Below are positions 17,671 through 27,630 of a stretch of DNA of 64,000 nucleotides, one piece after another. Position numbers and translations under genes: made by a program. This DNA is from Lentisphaerae bacterium WC36. GTDB lineage: Bacteria > Verrucomicrobiota > Lentisphaeria > Victivallales > SZUA-371. The notes beneath the pieces are model-generated. The model ran no database searches and was not told the origin of the DNA. It saw only the letters and a program-made list of their open reading frames with translations. Where the stretch lies: assembly GCA_020683205.1 (NCBI GenBank), contig CP085689.1:2784230-2848229 (forward strand), written 5' to 3'. Each line of letters opens with the position of its first letter. Positions within the stretch are counted from its first letter, which is position 1.

Positions 17671-18936
17671 CTACTTCTCCATTGGTAATTCATCCTCTTT
17701 TAACTGCACTGGCGGCAACAATTTATCAAATTTCTGACGTTCAAAAGGCTTACTGTCATTCACAATAACGGCAGTCGATGCAACAGTTCCTACCGTAGCA
17801 GAATCAGCCTTTGAACTTTTTAACGAATTATAGATAAACATTGTACCTAGCACAATTATTGTTAAGACTGCGATTCCAGCTAAAGAAAACCAAACAATAA
17901 TTCTTTTATCCGCAGAGTCTAAACTTTCTTGCTCTCCGTCACTTTCTGCATTGTGATCCATTCTTTCAGAAATTTGTACCGAACGATCTAGTTTAATACT
18001 ATCGATAATCTTCTCTGCATATTCAGGAGCTAAACGATAAACTTCACATAAAGTTCTCACATAAGCACTAGTATAAACAAACGGAGGCATATTGCTAAAA
18101 TCATCTTCTTCAAGCGCAATAATATATGATTTTTTAATTTTTGTAATCTCTTCGACTTCTTTAAAATCCAAATTAACTTTTTCGCGCGCTTGACGCAATA
18201 TATCACCATTTTTCAGATTATCGATATTATCAATTGTATTATATTCAACTGTTTTCGCAGTTTGTTTTAATTTTATGGTTTTATCGGCTACTTCTCCAGT
18301 CAAGGAGCTATACTGATCTTTCCTATAAGTCGCCATTTTATAATTTTCCTTTTTCTTTTCGGATATCCTGTCTTCAGACTGTGAATTCTCTTTATCTAAA
18401 ATTACTGCTAACTGCTCTTCATCTTTTTTGTCATTAAATTCAATCGTGGCAATCTCTTCAACACTAAATTGCTTATCATCAGCTACCGTATCATCAAAAA
18501 CAACTTGTGCATCTTCTTCACGATGAAAATCACCCTTAATATCAAGTAAATCTTTCGTCAAATCTTGTTCTTTTACAATTTTTTCATCAACATCAAACAT
18601 TAATGCATCCGACGCCATTTTTTGAGAATCAACATCTAGTGAATCTTCAACCACTTGCAATCCCACATCATCAACTTCGCTTGAATTTTCAGTGCAACTA
18701 TCATCTTGCGAGTCAAGACTTTTGAGTTCGCCAACGGAATCTTCGCTATTAGTTTCCTCAGAATTACTATCTTTTTGAGTTTTAGCATTTTGCGAGTCAG
18801 CTTTTCCTCCATCAGCTTCACTATCTTTAGGAGTATTACTTTCGTTATTATCAATAATTTGATCATCATCAAAAATGAACAAATTACTATCGACAAAACC
18901 GTGAAAACTACCCTCACCTTTATTTTTTTCGCTCAT
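17671..18936 (-). CDS. RodZ-like helix-turn-helix membrane protein with long acidic N-terminus
   Basis: 421 aa from the ATG at 18936. AAAGGG directly abuts an upstream in-frame GTG (18945), but is well spaced for this ATG. Residues 1 to about 240 are Asp/Glu/Ser-rich and probably disordered. A RodZ-type HTH follows (GDILRQAREKVNLDFKEVEEITKIKKSYI.ALEEDDFSNMP.FVY), then a single membrane helix (IIVWFSLAGIAVLTIIVLGTMFIY) and a short outer tail. RodZ links MreB to the membrane; the HTH-linker-TM core supports this. The acidic pre-domain is not in the usual RodZ layout. It lies between ftsK and aroQ, all on the minus strand. Confidence 0.7.
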   Translation of the reverse strand: MSEKNKGEGSFHGFVDSNLFIFDDDQIIDNNESNTPKDSEADGGKADSQNAKTQKDSNSEETNSEDSVGELKSLDSQDDSCTENSSEVDDVGLQVVEDSLDVDSQKMASDALMFDVDEKIVKEQDLTKDLLDIKGDFHREEDAQVVFDDTVADDKQFSVEEIATIEFNDKKDEEQLAVILDKENSQSEDRISEKKKENYKMATYRKDQYSSLTGEVADKTIKLKQTAKTVEYNTIDNIDNLKNGDILRQAREKVNLDFKEVEEITKIKKSYIIALEEDDFSNMPPFVYTSAYVRTLCEVYRLAPEYAEKIIDSIKLDRSVQISERMDHNAESDGEQESLDSADKRIIVWFSLAGIAVLTIIVLGTMFIYNSLKSSKADSATVGTVASTAVIVNDSKPFERQKFDKLLPPVQLKEDELPMEK

Positions 18937-19122
18937 TGCTATCACCCTTTATTTGTTTTTTATTTTCATAAGTGAAGTTATTATAATCTGTATAAAACAG
19001 CCACAGACAAATTATTGGTTATTGCATAAATCTTAAATAAAGCTAAATTCTCCGCAATTCTAATATTTTCTTATTTTTCAATAAAATTTATATAATCTCA
19101 ATTTACATTGGTTTAGTGATTT

Positions 19123-21990
19123 TTACAAATTATTATCTATTTCATCAAAAACTAAAATTTCTCTTTTTGAACCACCAGGCAGAGGAGGACTAACAATTCC
19201 ACGCTCTTCAAGGCTATCAATGATTTCAGCAGCACGATTATAGCCAATTCTTAAACGACGCTGAATATAACTAGTGCTAACTTTTCTTTCCAGCAATGTT
19301 ATTTCAAGAGCTTTCTGCATCAATTCAGAATCTCCAGATTGTAAATATTTAGCAACAATAGGACTAATATCCACGGCGTCATCAATTGAGTTATTAAAAG
19401 CATCGGCTGCATTACTGCCATTTTCATCCTGAGCATCCTCATTTGCGACAACATTATCATTAAAACGTTGCTCAACTTGCCCCGAAACAAATTCTACAAC
19501 TTTTTCAATATCGCTATCTTCAACCATAGCACCTTGAATCCGCTCTAAATTAGCACTGCCTGGCGGGATAAATAACATATCCCCACGTCCAAGTAATGTT
19601 TCAGCGCCTTTTTGATCAAGAATAACACGACTATCAACTAATGAACCAACCCTAAACGCAATACGCGTAGGTAAATTAGCTTTAATTACTCCTGTTATAA
19701 TATTTGTTGATGGACGCTGAGTTGCAATCACAATATGAATACCAGCGGCACGCCCTTTCTGAGCGATCCTTGCGATTGAAGTTTCAACATCACTTTTTGC
19801 ATCAGTCATCATGACATCAGCCAATTCGTCAACAATAATAACTAAATATGGCAATTTTTCAGGTAACTCTTCACCATTATCGTCATAAACAGGTTCACCT
19901 GATAAATCACGCGAATTATAGCCATTTAAATTTTTCACCCGTGCCTTAGCTAAAGTACGATAACGTTTTTCCATTTCATTTACCGCCCATCGCAATGCAA
20001 TCGGTACTTTTTGCGGATCGTTTACAACTGGAGTAATTAAATGTGGCAACGATGTATACATTTCCATTTCTACTACTTTGGGATCAATCATGATTAAACG
20101 TAAATCTTCTGGTGAAAACTTAAACAATAAACTCATAATTAAAGTGTTCATGCAAACACTTTTTCCACTACCCGTAGCGCCCGCTATTAACAGATGCGGA
20201 GTTTTCGCTAAATCCGTAATCACTGGCTTGCCAGCAACATCTTTACCTAAAACAATAGGAATATCACTTTTATTATTTTGCCAGTAGTCACATTCCATTA
20301 AATTACGCATAAACACTGCCGAAGGTGATGGATTTGGCACTTCAACGCCCACAGCTTTACGTCCAGGAACAGGAGCTAAAATACGAATGCTTTCCGCAGC
20401 TAAATCCATCGCAATATTATTGGCAATTGCAGTAACTTTTTCAACCTTAACACCCGATGCTAATGATACCTCATAACGAGTCACGCGTGGTCCAGAAATA
20501 ATATTGGTTACCTGTCCTTCAACCTTAAAACTTTCCAAAGTTTCCTGCAACACCATCCCCGCTTGCTCTATTTCAGCTTCATTAACTGTTTTAACCTCTG
20601 CGCCTTTACTTAGCATTGAAACTGGGGGTAAAATAAATTCACTTTTAGCGTTAGCACTAAAATTATCCCCTTCGGATACTTTATTCAGAACTGGCGAATT
20701 ATCATTAAAAGTTCGTGGCGAAATATTATCCTTTTGCACATTATTAATAGTTGGTTTATTCACAACTTTAGGAATATTTAAACGTTCTCTGATATCAGTT
20801 TCTTCAACTTCATCATAATTATCATCAAATGATTCTGAAGCTTTACTTTCCGCTTGATTTGATTTAAAATTTTGCGATTTTAACGAACCGTTACCACGGT
20901 TAACTTGATCAGCAACATTTTTATGAACATCATCAGGCGCAAAAAAATCAACACTTTGTTCATCATTTCGCTGTTGTTCGGACTGTTTACGTTTTTCTTG
21001 AATTTTACGCATCAATGGGCTTAAATTATTATCCTGTTCCACAACCTCTGCTTCTTCAATTTTTTTAGAGCCAGACTGTTTTTCACGCAATGATTTAATT
21101 TTGTCTTTGACACTTTTTGAATTTTCTTCCTCTGCATCAGCTATTTTATTTGGCACGCTATTGAGATCAAGTTCATCTTGCTTTTTATTCTCTTGTTTCC
21201 CAAACAATGAAAATGAGGACTTTTTATCTTTTAATTTTTCTTTACGAACCTCTTCAGCAAATTGCTTCTCTTTTTGTTTCAGTTCAAAGTGTTGTTTTTT
21301 TAACTTCAACCGTTGTTCTTGAATCTGTAGTTTTTTAGCAATTTTTTTCTGTTGTTTCTCTGTTTTATTTCCCATTGCTTCTGGAATATCAAAATTAAAA
21401 TTGAAGTTCTGCTTTTTAAAAAAATGCATTAATACACTGTGCCAGTCTGAAATATAAAATGACACCATACCAATAAAAACTAAAACTCCAGCAAAAACTC
21501 CAATTCCGACCGTTCCAATATAACGACGTAAAAAACCTGCTTGAATATGTTCAACAGCTGGTGATGCAATGAATTGCCCTATTAAGCCACCACTCAAAGC
21601 ACTAAATGGTGCTTGCTCACGCCCAATTCCAAGCTTAGAGGTTATTTCCACAAAATAATTCGGATACATACCAAAAAGAATAACTACCCCAAAGCAACAA
21701 ATAATAAAACTACTAATATAGCCTCTTCTTTTATGCTCAATAGGCAATAATAGCCTGAAACAACTCACAATTAAAAGAGCTGCTATCACATAAGAGGCTA
21801 CTCCAAAAAACAGAAACATTCCACATGAAATATATGCACCAAGAGCTCCAATCCAGTTGCCAAAAGCATGGTTAGAACCACCAGCAATTACTGCAAAATC
21901 TTCATTATTATGTGAAATTAATGACAAAATCAAAAATACACTAAACAATAAAAATATACCGTATCTTAAGCGAAATCCTTTGTTTTCCAA
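19123..21990 (-). CDS. ftsK: FtsK/SpoIIIE DNA translocase
   Basis: 955 aa. Several N-terminal membrane helices (to about residue 180) are followed by a charged Lys/Glu/Gln coiled-coil and disordered linker (about 200-460), then the motor domain with Walker A GATGSGKS (604-611), Walker B YLVIIVDELADVMM, and the C-terminal winged-helix gamma domain (STSYIQRRLRIGYNRAAEIID). It pumps chromosomal DNA through the septum. The start is a TTG at 21990, fixed by TTTAGGAG about 7 bases upstream. The D-Ala-D-Ala carboxypeptidase gene is 79 bp upstream on the same strand. Confidence 0.96.
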   Translation of the reverse strand: MENKGFRLRYGIFLLFSVFLILSLISHNNEDFAVIAGGSNHAFGNWIGALGAYISCGMFLFFGVASYVIAALLIVSCFRLLLPIEHKRRGYISSFIICCFGVVILFGMYPNYFVEITSKLGIGREQAPFSALSGGLIGQFIASPAVEHIQAGFLRRYIGTVGIGVFAGVLVFIGMVSFYISDWHSVLMHFFKKQNFNFNFDIPEAMGNKTEKQQKKIAKKLQIQEQRLKLKKQHFELKQKEKQFAEEVRKEKLKDKKSSFSLFGKQENKKQDELDLNSVPNKIADAEEENSKSVKDKIKSLREKQSGSKKIEEAEVVEQDNNLSPLMRKIQEKRKQSEQQRNDEQSVDFFAPDDVHKNVADQVNRGNGSLKSQNFKSNQAESKASESFDDNYDEVEETDIRERLNIPKVVNKPTINNVQKDNISPRTFNDNSPVLNKVSEGDNFSANAKSEFILPPVSMLSKGAEVKTVNEAEIEQAGMVLQETLESFKVEGQVTNIISGPRVTRYEVSLASGVKVEKVTAIANNIAMDLAAESIRILAPVPGRKAVGVEVPNPSPSAVFMRNLMECDYWQNNKSDIPIVLGKDVAGKPVITDLAKTPHLLIAGATGSGKSVCMNTLIMSLLFKFSPEDLRLIMIDPKVVEMEMYTSLPHLITPVVNDPQKVPIALRWAVNEMEKRYRTLAKARVKNLNGYNSRDLSGEPVYDDNGEELPEKLPYLVIIVDELADVMMTDAKSDVETSIARIAQKGRAAGIHIVIATQRPSTNIITGVIKANLPTRIAFRVGSLVDSRVILDQKGAETLLGRGDMLFIPPGSANLERIQGAMVEDSDIEKVVEFVSGQVEQRFNDNVVANEDAQDENGSNAADAFNNSIDDAVDISPIVAKYLQSGDSELMQKALEITLLERKVSTSYIQRRLRIGYNRAAEIIDSLEERGIVSPPLPGGSKREILVFDEIDNNL

Positions 21991-22069
21991 TGTTATTCTC
22001 CTAAAGTCTTTTTATTGTTAATTAACTATAATTACTGTTAAAACTTCTATATTTAAATATATAAAAATA

Positions 22070-23461
22070 TTATTTTTTGGCAACCTTTTTTGCACCCCAG
22101 TCCAATAAATCTTTCATAAACTTATTACGCCCTTTACTACTTGGCATTCCCATCACAACGCCAACTAAAGTTGTGTCGCCCTGATGATAAACTGTCGTTA
22201 AACACCACCCTGCAGCGTTTGTAAACCCAGTTTTCATACCTATTACACCTTTTTTTTGGCTAATTAATTTGTTAGTATTAGCCAATAATGTGTATTTATT
22301 TTTACCAACCTTTCGTGGCAATTTAAATGACGTTGTTGAGGTAATATTAACAATTTCAGGGTATTGAAGTAACAATTCTGCTAAACGTGCTTGCTCTTCT
22401 GCACTACTTTTATTAAAATTTGCTTTACGATTACGATATTCCGTCAAACCGTGTGGGTTAACATAATGACTGTGACCAAATCCTAGCTCTTGTGATCTTT
22501 TATTCATCATTTCGACAAACTTATTAACATCACCTCCACCAAAATATTCACCAACTAAATAAGCAACGTCATTAGCACTTTTAATCATCATCGCTTTCAG
22601 CAAGTTATTAACTGTAAAACTTTCGCGCGAATCTAACCAAATAATACCTCCACGTTGTTTAGCACTAAACTTAGCCGCACTTTTTGAAACATTAACAACC
22701 GTATTTAATGTTTTATTATTAGCATTAGCAATTTTTTCCATTGCTAAAAGCGCCGTCATCATCTTGCTCATAGAAGCAATGCCATATGATTTATTGTGGT
22801 TTTTTGCCCAAAGAACTTTTCTTGAGCCCAAATCAACCAAAATTCCTGCTTTAGCTGCCCCACTTCCAGCAAAATTTGAAACTGCTAAAGAATAATCAAA
22901 ATTCATTCCTGGTGCAGTATTTTTAAATCTTTTTTGTAACTTATTTGTTGGATATGTTGGATTTAACGGAACAGTTCTAACCACAACTCGATCTTGAGAT
23001 TTAGTTTCTTTACTATCTGTTTTTCCAGCCGTTTTCGTACTTTCTGCCATTGAATTAGTTGACGTTTTTGCAAAATCTTTTTTATCAGTTTTGGTTGTAG
23101 TAGAAGTTGATGCGGTTGGCGTTGCTTCAGTTCCAGGAATAACCAAATCCTTTGAACGTGAGGTTGTTGGCGCAGTCGTTAAGTCGCCAGTTGAAGTCGT
23201 TGAACTTAACTGCGGTTCAGTCGTCGAAACTTTAGTCTTAACCTCCGCAGCTTTGTTTTCGTTGACCTTAGCTTGAGTTAAATCACCAACAACATCACTT
23301 TGTGTGTTGCTATTATTCGCTGAAACTTGTTCGATTTTATTATCATCGTCGACAGCGTTACTCTTTAGAATGAATGGCACAACTAAAATAATATGTCCAA
23401 TCACCACGGCGCCAATTAATAGCCCAAACAATAAAAATTTTCCACTAAAAATGTTTTTCAT
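22070..23461 (-). CDS. D-alanyl-D-alanine carboxypeptidase (peptidase S11)
   Basis: 463 aa from the ATG at 23461, chosen because GAAAGAGA precedes it and a membrane helix follows at once (FLLFGLLIGAVVIGHIILVV); an in-frame upstream ATG at 23536 adds 25 residues. A long Thr/Ser/Lys-rich linker (about 50-180) leads to the S11 domain: SxxK as S230-M-S-K233, SAN in KSANDVAYLVGEYF, and KTG in GMKTGFTNAAGWC. It trims the terminal D-Ala of murein pentapeptides from a membrane-tethered periplasmic position. It lies between leuA and ftsK on the minus strand. Confidence 0.9.
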   Translation of the reverse strand: MKNIFSGKFLLFGLLIGAVVIGHIILVVPFILKSNAVDDDNKIEQVSANNSNTQSDVVGDLTQAKVNENKAAEVKTKVSTTEPQLSSTTSTGDLTTAPTTSRSKDLVIPGTEATPTASTSTTTKTDKKDFAKTSTNSMAESTKTAGKTDSKETKSQDRVVVRTVPLNPTYPTNKLQKRFKNTAPGMNFDYSLAVSNFAGSGAAKAGILVDLGSRKVLWAKNHNKSYGIASMSKMMTALLAMEKIANANNKTLNTVVNVSKSAAKFSAKQRGGIIWLDSRESFTVNNLLKAMMIKSANDVAYLVGEYFGGGDVNKFVEMMNKRSQELGFGHSHYVNPHGLTEYRNRKANFNKSSAEEQARLAELLLQYPEIVNITSTTSFKLPRKVGKNKYTLLANTNKLISQKKGVIGMKTGFTNAAGWCLTTVYHQGDTTLVGVVMGMPSSKGRNKFMKDLLDWGAKKVAKK

Positions 23462-23577
23462 TATCTCTTTCTTTATCTGTAAGTAGTTAGTTTTTTTTAT
23501 AATATAATTATCTTTTCTTAATTTATTAAAAAACATTTATGATATTAAACTATAAACATAAATATTTTTTAATATTG

Positions 23578-25260
23578 TTATTTCTCAATTCTATTTAAAG
23601 CTGAAAATAATGCTCTAACAGCAGCTTTGTCAATATTTTCATGACGACCAGCACCATAATGCAACACTCCGTCAACTTCAACACCCATATACGCCATTGC
23701 TACCGCATTTGCGTCTGTTCCGAGAGTCTGCTCCGAAAAGTCGACTAGCACGAAACTTTTAATAAAATCCAAAGTTTTAATTGCTGCAACCATTGCAGAA
23801 ACAGGTCCATTGCCATTACCTACAACGTCAAATTTTTCTCCTTTAATCGCCATTTTTAATGATACTTTAACAATATCAGCTTCTTCCTCAGGCATTCGCT
23901 TATACTCTAAAAGTTGATAATCTCCAGCAACATCAACAAACTCCGTTTCAAAAGCATCATAAATATCTTGAGTGCTTAATTCATTATTTTTTTCTTCTGC
24001 AACCTTTTGAACAACTCCTCCAATTGCAGGGTGCATTTTCTTTGGAGGGTATATATCAAAATCATTCTCAAGAATATAAACAACACCACCCTTTCCACTT
24101 TGAGCATTAATACGAATCAATTTTCCATATTTACGCCCAACATCTGCTGGATCAATATGAAGATATGGCACCTTCCAGTTTTGCTCAAAAAATTCTGAAA
24201 TTTCCTCACGCAATTCCATTCCTTTACGAATTGCATCCTGATGCGAACCAGAAAATGCCGTATAAACCAAGCTTCCTGCATATGGATGGCGTGGATGAAC
24301 CATAATGTTTGATGCTTCTTCAACAATTTTTATCACATTGTCAATATTAGAAAAATCTAATTTTGGATCAATTCCTCGTGAAAACATATTCATTGCCAAT
24401 GTAACAATATCTACATTTCCAGTACGTTCACCATGTCCAAAAAGTGTTCCTTCCACACGTTCCGCTCCTGCTAACAAAGACAATTCACTTGCCGCCACCG
24501 CACAACCTTGATCATTATGCGCATGGACACTGATTGTTGTTTGATCTAAATATGGATAATTTCTACAGAAATATTCAATCATGTCGGCATACTGATTTGG
24601 AGGACGACGCTCAACAGTCGCCGGCAAATTCAAAATAAACTCATCTTTTTTGCATTCGCCCCACACTTCCTTAACCTTTTTTGACAGCTCAATTGCAAAA
24701 TCAATATCAGTATCAGTAAATTCTTCTGGTGAAAATTCATAATTGATTACATCACGCATATTTTCACGCTCAAGAGCATCTACAACTAACTGAGTACCTT
24801 CAACCGCCATTTTAATAACTTCATCACGTTCACGACCAAATACAAATTTTCCATGTAGATCTGAAGTTGCCACATAACAATGAATAATTCCTTTTTTCAC
24901 CCCTTTAAGAGCTTCAACAGTACGATCAATTAAATGTTTACGAGCCTGAACCAAAACTGAGATTGTCACATCTTCTGGAATCAAATTTTCTTCAATCAAT
25001 TTACGGCAAAAATCAAAATCATCTTGTGAAGCCGAAGGAAACCCAACCTCAATTTCTTTAAAACCAATATCAACTAGCAAGTTAAAATAATCTAACTTAA
25101 TCGCAGGTCCCATTGGAATTGGTAATGATTGGTTACCATCACGCAAGTCCACAGAGCACCACTTAGGTGCAACGGTCAACTCATTTGCAGGCCATTGACG
25201 ATTTACTATCGGTATACTACTTGGTTTCTTATATTTTGGAAAACTTTTTTTCATAGTCAT
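23578..25260 (-). CDS. leuA: 2-isopropylmalate synthase (long, fungal/actinobacterial type)
   Basis: 560 aa. RQWPANELTVAPKWCSVDLRDGNQSL and GFKEIEVGFPSASQDDFDF mark the long LeuA type of Corynebacterium and yeast. The HMGL-like barrel continues with TISVHAHNDQGCAVAASEL and EGTLFGHGERTGN. The C-terminal allosteric domain ends with GNGPVSAM and ADANAVAMAYMGV-like segments, so leucine feedback is likely. It condenses acetyl-CoA with 2-oxoisovalerate. AAGGAA lies 9 bases before the ATG. A second, different LeuA-like gene is at 45353-46930, and a LeuB-like gene at 56782. Confidence 0.93.
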   Translation of the reverse strand: MTMKKSFPKYKKPSSIPIVNRQWPANELTVAPKWCSVDLRDGNQSLPIPMGPAIKLDYFNLLVDIGFKEIEVGFPSASQDDFDFCRKLIEENLIPEDVTISVLVQARKHLIDRTVEALKGVKKGIIHCYVATSDLHGKFVFGRERDEVIKMAVEGTQLVVDALERENMRDVINYEFSPEEFTDTDIDFAIELSKKVKEVWGECKKDEFILNLPATVERRPPNQYADMIEYFCRNYPYLDQTTISVHAHNDQGCAVAASELSLLAGAERVEGTLFGHGERTGNVDIVTLAMNMFSRGIDPKLDFSNIDNVIKIVEEASNIMVHPRHPYAGSLVYTAFSGSHQDAIRKGMELREEISEFFEQNWKVPYLHIDPADVGRKYGKLIRINAQSGKGGVVYILENDFDIYPPKKMHPAIGGVVQKVAEEKNNELSTQDIYDAFETEFVDVAGDYQLLEYKRMPEEEADIVKVSLKMAIKGEKFDVVGNGNGPVSAMVAAIKTLDFIKSFVLVDFSEQTLGTDANAVAMAYMGVEVDGVLHYGAGRHENIDKAAVRALFSALNRIEK

Positions 25261-25587
25261 TGCAAACTGTTCCTTCTATATATTTTATCATGAAATTTTC
25301 GACTTAACTATAGTATATTATTTTTTCATGAATATTCTCAATAAAAATTTATTCAAAAATAAATATAAATTAATTTAAGCGAAAAACAAAACAATTTCTC
25401 AATTTTATTGCGAGTTTTTTATCCAATAGCATAGTAAAATGGTATTTTTTACGCTATCATAAAAAAAAATTGTAAATATTATTAATTTCACTCTTTACAT
25501 ATTAATTAAAGCAATTATTTTAATATAATTGATTTCGCCTAATTCTAGTATTTTAGAAAATAAGTTATTTATTATAAGGAGTTTTAT
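25261..25587. other. Divergent intergenic region between leuA and the PadR gene
   Basis: 327 bp, extremely AT-rich. It should hold promoters for both genes. For the plus side I see only a TATAAT at 25524-25529 without a good -35. For leuA I saw no T-box, leader peptide or attenuator hairpin that I could support by eye. AAGGAG (25577-25582) serves padR. Confidence 0.5.
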
Positions 25588-25914
25588 ATGGCTGTAGATA
25601 GTAGTTTAATTAAAGGTTTAACAGAGCCATTAATTTTGCATTTAATTGCAAAAAAGCCGTACTATGGTTATGAATTAAGTAGTACCGTTAGTGAGATTTC
25701 AAATGGCAAGTTTATTTGGAGAGAAGGTTACTTATACCCATGTTTAAAACGTATGGAAAAGCGTGGCTTACTAGTAAGTGAGTGGCAAATTTCTGATGAT
25801 GGAAAGAAACGCAAGTATTATTCTATCACAGATGAAGGTGTCACTTTCCTTGAAGAAAAACGTTCTGATTGGTTAGAATTAAGCGAAGCTGCTTTAAGTA
25901 TCTTCAATAGCTAA
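25588..25914 (+). CDS. PadR-family transcriptional regulator
   Basis: 108 aa. The winged-helix PadR domain is clear: LTEPLILHLIAKKPYYGYEL, the GKFIWREGYLYPCLKRMEKRGLL recognition region, and DDGKKRKYYSITDEG wing. The C-terminal dimerisation helix is short. PadR proteins are usually ligand-responsive repressors of nearby genes, often their own. A strong AAGGAG lies 5 bases before the ATG. The divergent neighbour is leuA, but nothing in the sequence shows that leuA is the target. No transporter gene, the common PadR partner, is adjacent. Confidence 0.9.
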   Translation: MAVDSSLIKGLTEPLILHLIAKKPYYGYELSSTVSEISNGKFIWREGYLYPCLKRMEKRGLLVSEWQISDDGKKRKYYSITDEGVTFLEEKRSDWLELSEAALSIFNS

Positions 25915-26161
25915 AAGCAACTGAGCACATCTTACTTAAGCAATATATTATTATAGTTTAACAAACATCAATTCAACAACTCAGATCAAAATCAACTAGC
26001 ATATTTATAGGTTTTTATTTTTATATTATTTTACAAGAAGTGCATGAAAAAAACTAGAATAAAGGCAGGGAAATAAACCAGACTCACTTCGACACAGCAG
26101 GATAATTATGCTATTGATTAATAAAAAATTATTTTAATACTTTGTTTAACATCAAGAACGC
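25915..26161. other. Intergenic stretch after padR, no gene seen
   Basis: About 250 bp between padR and the terminator at 26162. No ORF with a ribosome site, no RNA gene and no repeat was seen. Confidence 0.5.
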
Positions 26162-26196
26162 AAAAAGGTCATTACATATTTTTGTAATGACCTTTA
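26162..26196 (-). terminator. Strong Rho-independent terminator of the dut-glutaredoxin-lipoprotein set
   Basis: AAAGGTCATTACA (26164-26176) and TGTAATGACCTTT (26183-26195) form a perfect 13-bp stem with a 6-nt loop. On the minus strand the stem runs into TTTTT. It lies 33 bp past the lipoprotein stop. Confidence 0.85.
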
Positions 26197-26228
26197 ACTT
26201 TGTAAAAATGTTTAATACAATAATAAAT

Positions 26229-26666
26229 CTATTCAACCTGAATCCTAACTCGCAAAACCGTCCCCCCTTTAGACCAATAATCAATATTTATTGCTTCATT
26301 TTTATATCCATAACGATAACGACGGCCAGAATCTCCATAAACGCCTCGCACTCCACGCCTTGATTTACCAAGCAAATTTTCCATTTGCTTAACAGTATAA
26401 ATTTGTTCAAAATCAACGTTATCTAATAGAACTTTGATCGCTTCAAATTTCTCTTTACTATTTTCAGATAACTTCGCATTTTTTAGCGTTGCAATTTCAT
26501 TTTTATAAATTTTAAAAACATCAATATCACATCCAGCTAATTTTCGCTTTTCTCCAACAATATTTTCTTGGTCAAAATTGAAACAACCACTTACAAAAAA
26601 TGTCATAGCGGCACAACTCATTACAATAAACAAATCTTTAAAACCAAACAATCTTCTGTTTTTCAT
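26229..26666 (-). CDS. Putative lipoprotein of unknown function
   Basis: 145 aa. A signal peptide with the hydrophobic run DLFIVMSCAAMTFFV ends in the lipobox VSGC (Cys about residue 27), so the mature protein should be lipid-anchored. The mature part has a helical stretch (EIATLKNAKLSENSKEKFEAIK) and a Tyr/Arg-rich end (RRYRYGYKNEAINIDYW) in a GKSRRGVRG context. This loosely recalls small BamE/SmpA-type folds but is too weak to name. It starts 5 bp after the glutaredoxin stop and ends at the terminator, so it is the last gene of that transcript. Confidence 0.7.
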   Translation of the reverse strand: MKNRRLFGFKDLFIVMSCAAMTFFVSGCFNFDQENIVGEKRKLAGCDIDVFKIYKNEIATLKNAKLSENSKEKFEAIKVLLDNVDFEQIYTVKQMENLLGKSRRGVRGVYGDSGRRYRYGYKNEAINIDYWSKGGTVLRVRIQVE

Positions 26667-26671
26667 AACAA

Positions 26672-26923
26672 TTAAACTCCTAAGCTTTTCAAGTCTGCGG
26701 CAAAAATATTTACATCAAATTTTTTACCAGAAATCCATTTTCCATTAAATTCTAAAGTTGGAATAATCCAATCATCACCGCCATTAGCTTCAATAACTTT
26801 TTTTTCGGTGTCAACATCAATTGTATCCATATTTACAAAATCGAATTTAATATTATTTTTATTTAAGTAAGCCATTGCTTTAACGCAATGGGGACACCAA
26901 TGTGCTCCATATAATTTTAACAT
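26672..26923 (-). CDS. Glutaredoxin-like protein
   Basis: 83 aa, one thioredoxin-fold domain. The redox motif is CPHC (residues 9-12, in YGAHWCPHC), with the cis-proline in WIIPTLEFNGKWISG. The small size and TP-type loop fit glutaredoxin or NrdH-like disulfide reductases; CPHC instead of CPYC is a common variant. Cytoplasmic: no signal peptide. It is 46 bp downstream of dut and 5 bp upstream of the lipoprotein gene. Confidence 0.85.
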   Translation of the reverse strand: MLKLYGAHWCPHCVKAMAYLNKNNIKFDFVNMDTIDVDTEKKVIEANGGDDWIIPTLEFNGKWISGKKFDVNIFAADLKSLGV

Positions 26924-26969
26924 TTTCCATCCTTTGGTTACAAATTGACTTTTTTATAGAACAAAACTA

Positions 26970-27422
26970 TTACTCTTTGCCAGTACTGCCAAAGCCACCT
27001 GCTCCACGCAACGAATCACTCAATTCTCCAACTACAATAAGCTCAACCTCTGGCAATTTACAAATCACCATTTGTGCAATTCTATCGCCTCGTTTGACTT
27101 GAAAGTCTTCGTGTCCACCATTATACATAATTACTCCAACTTCACCACGATATCCAGCATCAATTGTGCCTGGAGAATTTGGAATCAACAAACTATGTTT
27201 TAACGCTAATCCGCTACGCGGACGAACCTGAGCTTCATACCCGTAAGGTAGCTCCATAAAAATACCTGTTGGCACTAACACCGTTTCGCCCTTTGGCAAT
27301 ACCATACCAACACAACTACGCAGGTCAAAAGCAGCATCATCATGATGAGCTTTACTTGGAACCAAATCCTCACAACCTTCTCTTAATGTTATTTTTACTG
27401 TCGCATCATGAATTTCAGCCAT
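26970..27422 (-). CDS. dut: dUTP diphosphatase
   Basis: 150 aa. All trimeric dUTPase motifs are seen: [45 protein letters not shown] and the C-terminal [10 protein letters not shown] arm that closes the active site. It hydrolyses dUTP to dUMP and PPi, keeping uracil out of DNA. The open frame extends 22 codons upstream, but AAGGAG sits 7 bases before the ATG at 27422 and the upstream residues (Leu-rich) do not fit the family, so this start is preferred. Confidence 0.95.
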   Translation of the reverse strand: MAEIHDATVKITLREGCEDLVPSKAHHDDAAFDLRSCVGMVLPKGETVLVPTGIFMELPYGYEAQVRPRSGLALKHSLLIPNSPGTIDAGYRGEVGVIMYNGGHEDFQVKRGDRIAQMVICKLPEVELIVVGELSDSLRGAGGFGSTGKE

Positions 27423-27630
27423 TATATGCTCCTTATTTGAATTTAATCTTTTATTCCTGTATAACAATAAAATTAACAATAGCAACACTTAGACTGTTAT
27501 TCAACAGAAATAATCTTTTTTATTACTATAAAAAACTTGTTTTATCAATCTAAAGACGTAATATTAATATTGGTTTTATTCTTTAACATTAACCTATAAA
27601 ACAATTTTAATACTTGGAGATTTTCATACT

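Noticed and set aside
25261-25587. Leucine attenuator or T-box ahead of leuA
   Set aside because: No leader peptide with Leu codons, no T-box sequence and no terminator/antiterminator pair seen by eye.
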